Below the pieces are notes generated by a model that was not told the origin of the DNA, did not search any database, and saw nothing but the letters and a program-made list of their open reading frames with translations. This document shows, in pieces, positions 1-7,622 of a stretch of 64,000 nucleotides of DNA. The stretch is from CAZSDU01 sp963662525 (GTDB lineage Bacteria > Bacteroidota > Bacteroidia > Bacteroidales > FEN-979): positions 2,294,001-2,358,000 of the forward strand of contig OY759717.1 of NCBI GenBank assembly GCA_963662525.1, read 5' to 3'. The position numbers were made by a program, and so were the translations under genes. Each line of letters starts with the position of its first letter. The first letter of the stretch is position 1.

Positions 1-1271
1 AAAATCTGCTATGGCCATCCGAGATCAAATGGTTTGCAAAATCATCGGGAACAACCGGTGATAAAAGCAAGTTCATCCCTGTCAGCCAGGAAGCGCTTGA
101 AGAATGTCATTTTAAGGGCGGAAAGGACCTTTTATCCATCTATTGTAATAATCGGCCGGAAACCCTGCTTTTCGATGGGAAAGCGATTGCCATGGGTGGT
201 TCCCACCAGATCATGGAGATCAGCAATGAATCATTTTATTACCAGGGTGATCTTTCAGCCATTCTGATCCAGAATCTTCCAGCTTGGGTGGAATTCATGC
301 GTACACCCACGTTATCCATCGCCCTGATGGAGGAATGGGAAAGCAAAATAGAAAAAATGGCCAGGGCCACCATACCACATAATGTTACCAATATTTCCGG
401 AGTTCCCTCCTGGACGCTGTTACTTTTTAAAAGAGTTCTTGAAATTACAGGAAAATCGCATCTGCTCGAGGTCTGGCCTGGTTTTGAGCTATTTATTCAT
501 GGGGGGGTTAATTTTGCTCCTTACCGTGAACAGTTTTCCGGTTTATTTCCCTCGCGACAGGTAAGTTATCTTGAAACATATAATGCTTCGGAAGGTTTCT
601 TTGGGATTCAGGACCGAACCGAAGCCGACGATATGCTATTAATGCTTGACTACGGTATTTATTACGAATTTATTCCCATGGATCAGCTGGGATCGGATCA
701 TCCCATAGCCCTGGGATTGGATGAAGTGGAAATGAATCTCAACTATGCCCTGCTCATTTCTACCAATGCCGGTTTATGGAGGTATATGATCGGTGATACC
801 ATCTTGTTTACTTCATTAAATCCTTACCGGATAAAAATAACGGGGCGGACCCGTAACTTCATCAATGCCTTTGGGGAGGAGTTGATTGTGGATAATGCAG
901 AAAAAGCGATTTCTATTGCCTGTGAGCGTTGCCGGGCCGTGATTACGGAATACACGGCCGCTCCCATCTATTTCGATGGAGCACAAAAAGGAGCCCATGA
1001 ATGGTTAATAGAATTCGATAAAGCTCCTGCAGATCTTGCTTTTTTTACCAACATCCTTGACAATGCTTTAAAATCATTGAATTCAGATTATGAGGCTAAA
1101 AGATACCATAGTATGTTGCTGGGGGAACCGATTATCCGCCTGATTCCTGCCAATACCTTTTATACCTGGTTAAAGTTAAATGGAAAACTTGGTGGGCAAC
1201 ATAAGGTCCCCCGGCTTTCCAACAACCGTAAATATGTTGAAGAAATCCTGAAGTTGGTCTCTCCGGATTAA
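1..1271 (+). CDS. GH3 family acyl-adenylating protein, 5' partial
   Basis: The reading frame is open from base 3 to the stop at 1271 (422 residues) and its start lies before the window. An ATG at 192 is internal, because recognisable sequence precedes it. The first visible residues carry WPSEIKWFAKSSGTTGDKS, the Ser/Thr/Gly-rich ATP-binding motif of the GH3 branch of the adenylate-forming superfamily, and the C-terminal part has the expected GH3-like regions (for example LWRYMIGDTILFTS and INAFGEEL). In plants GH3 enzymes activate small carboxylic acids as acyl-AMP and couple them to amino acids; bacterial members are widespread in Bacteroidota but their substrates are not established. It is followed 35 bp later by the kinase gene on the same strand. 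Family assignment is firm; substrate is unknown. Confidence 0.88.
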   Translation, partial: NLLWPSEIKWFAKSSGTTGDKSKFIPVSQEALEECHFKGGKDLLSIYCNNRPETLLFDGKAIAMGGSHQIMEISNESFYYQGDLSAILIQNLPAWVEFMRTPTLSIALMEEWESKIEKMARATIPHNVTNISGVPSWTLLLFKRVLEITGKSHLLEVWPGFELFIHGGVNFAPYREQFSGLFPSRQVSYLETYNASEGFFGIQDRTEADDMLLMLDYGIYYEFIPMDQLGSDHPIALGLDEVEMNLNYALLISTNAGLWRYMIGDTILFTSLNPYRIKITGRTRNFINAFGEELIVDNAEKAISIACERCRAVITEYTAAPIYFDGAQKGAHEWLIEFDKAPADLAFFTNILDNALKSLNSDYEAKRYHSMLLGEPIIRLIPANTFYTWLKLNGKLGGQHKVPRLSNNRKYVEEILKLVSPD

Positions 1272-1281
1272 ATGCTTTTTA

Positions 1282-1289
1282 TACCTTTG
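1282..1289 (+). promoter_or_regulatory. candidate -7 promoter element before the deoxynucleoside kinase
   Basis: TACCTTTG matches the Bacteroidota -7 consensus TAnnTTTG and lies 17 bp before the ATG at 1307. No good -33 TTG is seen at the usual distance, so this is a candidate only. Confidence 0.35.
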
Positions 1290-1306
1290 ATAATAAAATT
1301 CAAATT

Positions 1307-1921
1307 ATGCACATTGCCATCGCAGGAAATATCGGGTCTGGAAAAACTACCCTGAGCGGCTTGCTTGCCAAACAGTTCGGATGGGAACCTCATTATGAAG
1401 ATGTTGATACCAATCCCTACTTGAACAGCTTTTATGAAGACATGCAGCGCTGGTCTTTCAATCTTCAGATCTATTTTTTAAACAGCCGGTTCCGTCAGGT
1501 CGTTGCCATCCGGAAATCCGGAAAAACAGTGGTTCAGGACAGGACCATTTATGAAGATGCTCATATTTTTGCACCCAACCTCCATTCGATGAATCTCATG
1601 AGTACCAGGGATTTTGAGAATTATATTTCGCTCTTTGAACTCATGAGCTCCTTTATACAGCCTCCCGACCTGCTTATCTATCTTCGGGCCAGCGTCCCAA
1701 CCCTGGTCAACCAGATTCAGAAAAGAGGAAGGGATTATGAAAATGCCATCAGGCTGGATTATCTGAAAAACCTGAATGAACGTTACGAAGAATGGATCAG
1801 CAATTACACGCTTGGGAAATTGCTGATCATCGAGGTGGATAACCTGAAAGTCAATGAGAACGCAGAGGACCTTGGATTGGTCATTGACAAGATCAATGCA
1901 GAGCTGAATGGTCTCTTCTAG
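1307..1921 (+). CDS. deoxynucleoside kinase
   Basis: This 204-residue protein belongs to the deoxyadenosine/deoxyguanosine kinase family, which phosphorylates salvaged deoxynucleosides at the 5' position. Residues 7-14 (GNIGSGKT) are the P-loop. DRTIYED at 78-84 is the DRS-like motif that contacts the sugar and phosphate, and residues 30-60 match the substrate-side region of the family. Length is normal for bacterial dNKs. It lies between the GH3 gene and kdsB on the same strand. The stop codon TAG at 1919-1921 abuts a 7-bp-period repeat array that fills the gap to kdsB. The base preference (dA, dG or other) cannot be decided from sequence. Confidence 0.9.
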   Translation: MHIAIAGNIGSGKTTLSGLLAKQFGWEPHYEDVDTNPYLNSFYEDMQRWSFNLQIYFLNSRFRQVVAIRKSGKTVVQDRTIYEDAHIFAPNLHSMNLMSTRDFENYISLFELMSSFIQPPDLLIYLRASVPTLVNQIQKRGRDYENAIRLDYLKNLNERYEEWISNYTLGKLLIIEVDNLKVNENAEDLGLVIDKINAELNGLF

Positions 1922-1948
1922 ATCCGAGATTTGAGATATTTGATCTAT
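1921..1948 (+). repeat. 7-bp-period tandem array between kinase and kdsB
   Basis: Four successive 7-mers begin with GAT at 1921, 1928, 1935 and 1942 (GATCCGA, GATTTGA, GATATTT, GATCTAT). The array starts on the last base of the kinase stop codon and its last unit reaches into the kdsB ATG at 1947. Units are degenerate but the period is exact. Confidence 0.6.
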
Positions 1949-2693
1949 GAAAATTATTGGGATAATTCCATCGAGGTATGCCTCTACCCGTTTTCCCGGG
2001 AAGCCTCTCATTATGATCGATGGGAAAGCGATGATCAGGAGGGTGTACGAGCAAGTTTTAAAATGCAATTCTTTAAGCAAGGTCATCATTGCCACCGATC
2101 ATGAAGCCATTCAAAAGCATGTTATTTCTTTCGGAGGCGAAGTTATAATGACTTCTGAAGCCCACAGCAGCGGAACAGAACGCTGTGCGGAAGTTTTGGA
2201 AGTTCTGGGAAAACAAGGAGAAAATTTTGATGTCGTTATCAATGTGCAGGGCGATGAACCCTTTATTGATCCTGCTCAGATTGAACAAGTAGCCGCTTGC
2301 TTTTCAAATACGAAAATTCAGATTGCTACCCTGGTCAGGAAGATCACCAATGTAGAGGACTTGACTAATCCCAACCTGGTCAAGGTAGTTACGAATAATG
2401 CCGGCATGGCATTGTATTTCAGCCGTTCGGCCATCCCATACTCCCGAGGGAAGGACCAGTATTCATGGCTCAATAGCACCACCTATTTTAAGCATATTGG
2501 TATTTACGGGTATCGTCAGGCGGTGTTACAGAAAATCGTATGTTTAGCACCAACCCCTTTAGAAAAAGCGGAGTCTCTGGAGCAACTCCGCTGGATGGAA
2601 AATGGATTTCCCGTTTATACCAGGGAAACTGAATTTGAGAATATCGGTATCGATATCCCTTCAGATTTATTAAAAATTACGAACAGAAGCTGA
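1947..2693 (+). CDS. kdsB: 3-deoxy-manno-octulosonate cytidylyltransferase (CMP-Kdo synthetase)
   Basis: KdsB couples CTP and Kdo to CMP-Kdo, the donor for the inner core of lipopolysaccharide, in the cytoplasm. The 248-residue length is typical. The nucleotide-binding signature PSRYASTRFPGK is at residues 8-19, and HSSGTERCAEV and VNVQGDEPFI follow as in known KdsB proteins. The ATG at 1947 is the only start that gives the canonical N-terminus MKIIGIIPSRY. Together with rfaE2 further along it implies a Kdo/heptose core oligosaccharide. The following gene starts 46 bp later. Confidence 0.96.
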   Translation: MKIIGIIPSRYASTRFPGKPLIMIDGKAMIRRVYEQVLKCNSLSKVIIATDHEAIQKHVISFGGEVIMTSEAHSSGTERCAEVLEVLGKQGENFDVVINVQGDEPFIDPAQIEQVAACFSNTKIQIATLVRKITNVEDLTNPNLVKVVTNNAGMALYFSRSAIPYSRGKDQYSWLNSTTYFKHIGIYGYRQAVLQKIVCLAPTPLEKAESLEQLRWMENGFPVYTRETEFENIGIDIPSDLLKITNRS

Positions 2694-2739
2694 CGTTTTC
2701 TATTTTAAAAATGTATCTTCGCATTTTGCTCAAACATCA

Positions 2740-3819
2740 ATGATTATGGACATCAGGAAATGCATTTCCGACCTTTTGGCAGTCCATGACTGCGTAATTC
2801 TCCCGGGTTTCGGCGGATTTATCGGAAATTATGCCCCAGCTCATATCGATCCGGTGCATCATACTTTTTCCCCTCCTTTCAAAAAGTTGTTATTTAATGT
2901 TAACCTGAAGCAGAATGACGGGTTACTCGCAAACCGTGTTGCAGATGATGCCGGAACTGATTATTCCAGCGCTTGTCGTCTGATTGAAGAAATGCTGGAG
3001 GAATGCCGTCACACCCTTATTTCAGGACAGTCATTTATAATTCCCGAAGTAGGAAGACTTTTCTCAGGTCGTGAGGGTAATATTCAATTTGAGCAAGATA
3101 AAAAAGTTAATCTCCTGCCCGAAGCTTTTGGGCTGGCATCTTTTATTTCTCCTCCGGTTATTCGCAATTCATACAAGGACAGGCTGGAAAAAAACAATTC
3201 CAAACTTGCCATAAATCAGGGAGACAAGAAACTTCCTTTCCCACGTACATTAAAATGGGCTGCCATGCTGGCGATTCCTGTCGGAACCGCAGCTATTCTA
3301 GGGCTGACACAATATGATAAACTGAAGATCTCGTCCGTTAATGATGCCGGAATTTTAAGTTCTGTTTTTTCCCGGTTTTCCTCCACTTCCCTGGTTGAAA
3401 AGAAAGAAGCACCTAAGGCAAACAGTGAAACTGATTTTCAGATCGAACCAACACCATCTGTTTTTGATTCACCCGTCGCTGAAGATCAAACAGAAACGGA
3501 TAATCAGGCAATCGCAAATGATGCTGTTAATCCTGAACCCCAATCAGCCCCTGTAAAAATAGTGGTTGTTGAACCCCAGCCCGCCCTGTCTGACGCTTCA
3601 TATGCCATCATCATCGGTGCATTTAAAATCAGGGAGAACGCTGAGAAATTTGTCACACAACTGAATTCCAAAGGAGCCTCTGCTTCCATTTTTGACCAGT
3701 CTAAAACGGGATTGTATCGTGTTGCCATTGCCACAAGCAGCAGTAAGGGTGAAGCAGAACAACTTCTTTCTCAAGCAAAATCAGGTGAGTTTTCTGGAGC
3801 CTGGCTGCTGGCAAAATAA
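2740..3819 (+). CDS. HU-CCDC81 and SPOR domain membrane protein
   Basis: The 359-residue protein has, in order, two small HU-like (CCDC81-type) domains at about residues 1-135, a single hydrophobic segment at about 171-190 (LKWAAMLAIPVGTAAILGL), a Ser/Glu/Pro-rich linker and a C-terminal SPOR domain at about 287-359. SPOR domains bind denuded peptidoglycan at the division septum, so the C-terminus should be periplasmic. The HU-like part would then face the cytoplasm or DNA. This architecture is a Bacteroidota family without a settled function; a link between chromosome and cell envelope is inference. A variant -7 element, TATCTTCG, is at 2714-2721. ATG codons at 2740 and 2746 are both possible. 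Confidence 0.85.
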   Translation: MIMDIRKCISDLLAVHDCVILPGFGGFIGNYAPAHIDPVHHTFSPPFKKLLFNVNLKQNDGLLANRVADDAGTDYSSACRLIEEMLEECRHTLISGQSFIIPEVGRLFSGREGNIQFEQDKKVNLLPEAFGLASFISPPVIRNSYKDRLEKNNSKLAINQGDKKLPFPRTLKWAAMLAIPVGTAAILGLTQYDKLKISSVNDAGILSSVFSRFSSTSLVEKKEAPKANSETDFQIEPTPSVFDSPVAEDQTETDNQAIANDAVNPEPQSAPVKIVVVEPQPALSDASYAIIIGAFKIRENAEKFVTQLNSKGASASIFDQSKTGLYRVAIATSSSKGEAEQLLSQAKSGEFSGAWLLAK

Positions 3820-3828
3820 TTCCTCACA

Positions 3829-4494
3829 GTGCCGAAGAAAAAATTAATCCATTTCCAGGAAAACCTTCTCTTCCCTTATTTATTTCAACCATCTTATGCG
3901 GAATTAATGACGGGTTTCTATCTGCGTTCAAGATGGCATAAAAATTTTTTTATGAACGATCACCCCATTGTCGTTGAACTGGGCTGCGGGAAAGGAGAAT
4001 ATACGGTGGGACTGGCTGAAAGGTATCCCGGAAGGAATTTTATCGGAATTGATAATAAGGGAGCCCGTTTATGGAGGGGATGCAAATCAGTTCAGGAAAA
4101 GCAATTAAAAAATGCTGGTTTCATCCGGACCCTTGTTGATCATATCGGATCTGTTTTTATCAAGGGAGAAGTCAGTGAAATCTGGATCACCTTTCCAGAT
4201 CCTCAGAAAAGGAAAGAAAACAGAAGGCTTACTTCTCCGATCTTTCTTGAAAGATACCGCAGTATTCTAACGACGGAAGGTATTATTCACCTGAAAACTG
4301 ATGACAGGGAATTTTATGAATACTCCCTGGAAACCATTCAGGAGCATCAGCATAAGCTTCTCTGGTCGACGGATGATTTGTATCAGACAGGCCTAGTAGA
4401 TGATGTAATCCACATCAGGACCTATTATGAAACAAAGTGGCTGGAAATGGGAAAAAAAATTTGCTATATTCGTTTTCAACTAAAGGATTTATGA
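3829..4494 (+). CDS. trmB: tRNA (guanine-N7-)-methyltransferase
   Basis: TrmB methylates N7 of guanosine 46 in the variable loop of tRNA, using S-adenosylmethionine. VELGCGKGEYTVGL is the SAM-binding motif I, and WITFPDPQKRKENRRL contains the family signature PDPxxKxxxxxRR. The 221-residue length is normal. The start is a GTG 9 bp after the preceding stop and gives MPKKKLIHF, usual for Bacteroidota TrmB; I see no better ATG. Its TGA stop overlaps the ATG of the DPP11 gene (ATGA), suggesting translational coupling. Confidence 0.94.
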   Translation: MPKKKLIHFQENLLFPYLFQPSYAELMTGFYLRSRWHKNFFMNDHPIVVELGCGKGEYTVGLAERYPGRNFIGIDNKGARLWRGCKSVQEKQLKNAGFIRTLVDHIGSVFIKGEVSEIWITFPDPQKRKENRRLTSPIFLERYRSILTTEGIIHLKTDDREFYEYSLETIQEHQHKLLWSTDDLYQTGLVDDVIHIRTYYETKWLEMGKKICYIRFQLKDL

Positions 4495-6653
4495 AAAAAA
4501 CGGCTTTGATCTTGTTATTACTCATTCTTCATTCCTCATTCCTCAATGCCGAAGAGGGCATGTGGATCCCCCTTTTGCTTGAAAAGCTCAACATCCGTCA
4601 AATGCAGGATATGGGTCTGAAACTGAGTGCTGAGGATATCTACAGCGTTAATCACAGCAGTTTGAAAGATGCTATTGTTCAATTCGGCGGTGGATGTACC
4701 GCAGAGATTATTTCCGCGGAAGGTTTGATTCTGACCAATTATCACTGTGGTATTGGCGCTATTCAAAGACATAGTTCCCTGAACCATGATTACCTTGCTA
4801 ACGGTTTCTGGGCACAGTCGCTGGAAGAAGAACTCCCGAGTCCCGGTATTACGGCCACACGGCTTATCAGAATTGAAGACGTTACTTCCCAGGTGCTGTG
4901 TGGCGTAGAAGCAGGAATGAACCAGCTTCAACGTAACCAGATGATTAAACAGAATTCGGACGTTATTGAAGCACAGGCCATGAAAGGAACTTCCTATGAA
5001 GCAAAGGTGAGATCGTTTTTTTATGGGAACCAGTATTATCTTATTGTGAATGAAGTATTCCGGGATATCAGGCTGGTGGGTGCACCCTCATCACGTATCG
5101 GAAAGTTCGGAGGCGATACAGATAACTGGGTATGGCCAAGGCATACAGGCGATTTTTCCATATTTCGTATTTATGCAGGGAAAGATAATAATCCGGCAGA
5201 CTACTCAAAAAGCAATGTTCCTTATCAACCAAAGGCCTTCCTTCCCATTTCGCTCAAAGGATATCATAAAAATGATTTCACCTTTATTTTTGGTTATCCG
5301 GGTTCTACCAGGGAATACCTGAGTTCCTATGCCGTGGAACAGATCGCCTTCAAGGAAAACCCTGTTCGCATTGCACTGCGGCAGAAAAGGCTTGATATAA
5401 TTAATGCAGCGATGGACCAAGATCACCTGGTAAGGATACAATATACAGCTAAAGTCAATGGGATTGCAAACTTCTGGAAAAAGATGATCGGTGAAACCAA
5501 GGGAATAAAAAGATTAAAAACTGTTGATATTAAAAAGGAGTCAGAGCGGATATTTCAGAAATGGGCTGAAGCAACACCCGAAAGAAACGTTGCTTACGGT
5601 TCATTACTTGGCAGGTTTGAAAAATTATACCATGAGTATCTGCCGGTGGATTTGTCTTCCATCTATATCACAGAAGGAGGACAATCGATTGAGTCTGTGA
5701 GGTATGCATCCGGGTTCAGGGAATTGGTCAGGCTCTCCAAAAAAAATACTACTACCCCTGAGGATCTGTCCAAGGCAATAGAAAACCTCAGAAAAGCCAG
5801 CCTTGATTTCTTTAAAAACTTTAATTCCGGGCTTGATTTAAGGGTCATGACAGTATTGTTAAAGGAAATGAACCAGCAAATGAATCAACAATTTTATCCC
5901 GATATTTTCAGAGAGACCGAAAAAAAGTTTGGCGGGAATTTTGAAGCATACTCCCGTTACATTTTCGCGCAGTCTTTTCTGGTTGATTCTGCCAGGGTAC
6001 TTAGGTTTCTCGATAATTTCAAACCCTCGGGATATAAAAAAATTGAAAAGGACCCACTTTTCCGCTTGATGAGCAGTATTTATTCCAGATATGAAATGGA
6101 TATTCTGCCTTTAACATTTAACTTCAACAGACAGATTGATAGTCTTCAGAGGATATACATGGCAGGACAAATGGAATTGGATAAGAGCAGGAGATTTTAT
6201 CCTGATGCGAATGGTACCTTGAGGATTTCATACGGCCGAATTAATAATTACCAGCCGGCGGATGCTGTTACTTACGGGTATTATACTACCCTGAGCGGAG
6301 TGATGCAGAAAGAAGATTCCACGATTTATGATTATGGCGTTGATCAGAAGCTAAAAGCTTTGATCGATCAGCAGGATTTTGGGCCGTATATTGATCAGGA
6401 CAGTTCGATGCATGTTGCCTTCATCGCCAGCAATCATACAACAGGCGGGAATTCCGGCAGTCCAGTGCTGAATGCAGACGGTCATCTGATCGGGATTAAC
6501 TTCGACCGGAACTGGGAAGGCACCATGAGCGATTTGAATTATGATCCTGGTCAATGCCGCAATATATCCCTTGATATCCGGTATTGCCTGTTGATCATCG
6601 ATAAATATGCCGGGGCACAGCGTTTGATCAGGGAAATGAAAATTATCAGATAG
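4491..6653 (+). CDS. dpp11: family S46 dipeptidyl-peptidase, DPP11 type
   Basis: The best start is the ATG at 4491, overlapping the trmB stop, because it opens a signal peptide (MKKTALILLLLILHSSFLNA). An in-frame ATG at 4437 would put 18 extra residues before it. In the 720-residue numbering the catalytic His is H85 (TNYHCG), the Asp is probably in HTGDFS near residue 221, and the Ser is S655 (GGNSGSPV). Residue 673 is Arg in NFDRNWEG; in Porphyromonas gingivalis the matching position is Arg in DPP11 (Asp/Glu specific) and Gly in DPP7. This predicts periplasmic release of N-terminal dipeptides with an acidic second residue. The hydrophobic core of the signal peptide is built from a 7-bp tandem repeat. 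Confidence 0.93.
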   Translation: MKKTALILLLLILHSSFLNAEEGMWIPLLLEKLNIRQMQDMGLKLSAEDIYSVNHSSLKDAIVQFGGGCTAEIISAEGLILTNYHCGIGAIQRHSSLNHDYLANGFWAQSLEEELPSPGITATRLIRIEDVTSQVLCGVEAGMNQLQRNQMIKQNSDVIEAQAMKGTSYEAKVRSFFYGNQYYLIVNEVFRDIRLVGAPSSRIGKFGGDTDNWVWPRHTGDFSIFRIYAGKDNNPADYSKSNVPYQPKAFLPISLKGYHKNDFTFIFGYPGSTREYLSSYAVEQIAFKENPVRIALRQKRLDIINAAMDQDHLVRIQYTAKVNGIANFWKKMIGETKGIKRLKTVDIKKESERIFQKWAEATPERNVAYGSLLGRFEKLYHEYLPVDLSSIYITEGGQSIESVRYASGFRELVRLSKKNTTTPEDLSKAIENLRKASLDFFKNFNSGLDLRVMTVLLKEMNQQMNQQFYPDIFRETEKKFGGNFEAYSRYIFAQSFLVDSARVLRFLDNFKPSGYKKIEKDPLFRLMSSIYSRYEMDILPLTFNFNRQIDSLQRIYMAGQMELDKSRRFYPDANGTLRISYGRINNYQPADAVTYGYYTTLSGVMQKEDSTIYDYGVDQKLKALIDQQDFGPYIDQDSSMHVAFIASNHTTGGNSGSPVLNADGHLIGINFDRNWEGTMSDLNYDPGQCRNISLDIRYCLLIIDKYAGAQRLIREMKIIR
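4523..4543 (+). repeat. 7-bp tandem array encoding part of the DPP11 signal peptide
   Basis: Three consecutive heptamers, CATTCTT, CATTCCT and CATTCCT, are followed by a partial CAATG. The 21 bp equal seven codons and translate within LILHSSFLNA, the hydrophobic end of the signal peptide. The same word ATTCCT recurs with 7-bp spacing near 40271 (reverse strand) and 45702. Confidence 0.65.
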
Positions 6654-6670
6654 GCTGAAAATGGATGCCG

Positions 6671-7528
6671 TTACCTGTAAATACGGATTAATGCACTCTG
6701 CAGGGTTGGATATTGAAAATGAAAACCTGCTTTTTCAAGTTTCTCTGGTAATACCTTTTGACCTTCCAGGAAGGTTTGAGCGCCTTCTCCAAATTTCATT
6801 TTCAGGATAAAGTCGGGAACGGTTAGCCAGGCGGGTTGTTGCATTGCTTTTCCAAGTTTATCGGTGAAATCTTTATTCGTTGAAGGATGAGGTGAAACAG
6901 CATTAACAATCCCGCTGATCTCAGGGTTTTCTATAACAAAAATAAAAGCATCAACGAGGTCTTTCAAATGAATGAAAGAAAAAGCCTGGTCCCCTTTTCC
7001 GATTTTGCCTCCCAGTCCGATACTGAATAGGAAATTCAATTTTTCCAGCACTCCTCCGCCCTCGCCCAGTACAATCCCGAGCCTGAAAATTAACAGTCGT
7101 GGTCCCGCCTGCAACTGCATGGCTGCATCTTCCCAATGACGGCAAATGGAAGCCAGAAATGAATTTCCAAAATGAGAGCTTTCTTCCGTATGGGTATGAA
7201 TTGAGTCATAGATACCGATTGCAGAACCTGAAATAAACACCCCCGGTTTCTGGCGGGCGGCATTCATAGCATCAACAATTTTCCGGGTTATAATGATACG
7301 GCTGTTATACAGTTCCTTCTTGTAGTCCTCTGTCCATTTCACTGAGATCGGAGCTCCGGATAAGTTGATCACGACATCGCTCCCTTCAATTTTTTTTTCC
7401 CGGAATTCATCCTCAGTCATGGAAAATGATTCCCGGTCAATCAGTACGACACTCCACGCTTTCTCGTGAAATTTTTTTACCAGAGCTTGCCCGATAAATC
7501 CGCTTGCCCCGCTGATAGATATGACCAT
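6671..7528 (-). CDS. TIGR01777 family NAD(P)-dependent epimerase
   Basis: This belongs to the extended short-chain dehydrogenase/epimerase superfamily, TIGR01777 branch (YfcH/SulA-like). The N-terminal Rossmann motif is SISGASGFIGQALV. VINLSGAPISVKWTEDYKKE and the following segment (RIIITRKIVDAMN) are characteristic of the branch, and the C-terminal part is the usual DUF1731-like region. I chose the ATG at 7528, placing the Rossmann strand at the very N-terminus as in relatives (285 residues); an ATG at 7558 would add 10 residues. The gene converges on the DPP11 gene with 17 bp between stops and is divergent from mutA. The substrate of this family is unknown. Confidence 0.86.
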   Translation of the reverse strand: MVISISGASGFIGQALVKKFHEKAWSVVLIDRESFSMTEDEFREKKIEGSDVVINLSGAPISVKWTEDYKKELYNSRIIITRKIVDAMNAARQKPGVFISGSAIGIYDSIHTHTEESSHFGNSFLASICRHWEDAAMQLQAGPRLLIFRLGIVLGEGGGVLEKLNFLFSIGLGGKIGKGDQAFSFIHLKDLVDAFIFVIENPEISGIVNAVSPHPSTNKDFTDKLGKAMQQPAWLTVPDFILKMKFGEGAQTFLEGQKVLPEKLEKAGFHFQYPTLQSALIRIYR

Positions 7529-7569
7529 AATTCCTGCTTTTTCTGTAAAGATATTCATTTATTTTTAAC

Positions 7570-7577
7570 TACATTTG
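7570..7577 (+). promoter_or_regulatory. candidate -7 promoter element for the mutA operon
   Basis: TACATTTG matches TAnnTTTG, 45 bp before the mutA ATG and within the short divergent gap. No clear -33 TTG is seen. Confidence 0.35.
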
Positions 7578-7622
7578 CAACAACATCGCTAAACTACCTG
7601 AATAAAATTCAATCGATCTGAG

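Noticed and set aside
1478..2095. A 205-residue open frame on the minus strand across the kinase/kdsB border
   Set aside because: It is antisense to two well-recognised genes and shows no family resemblance.
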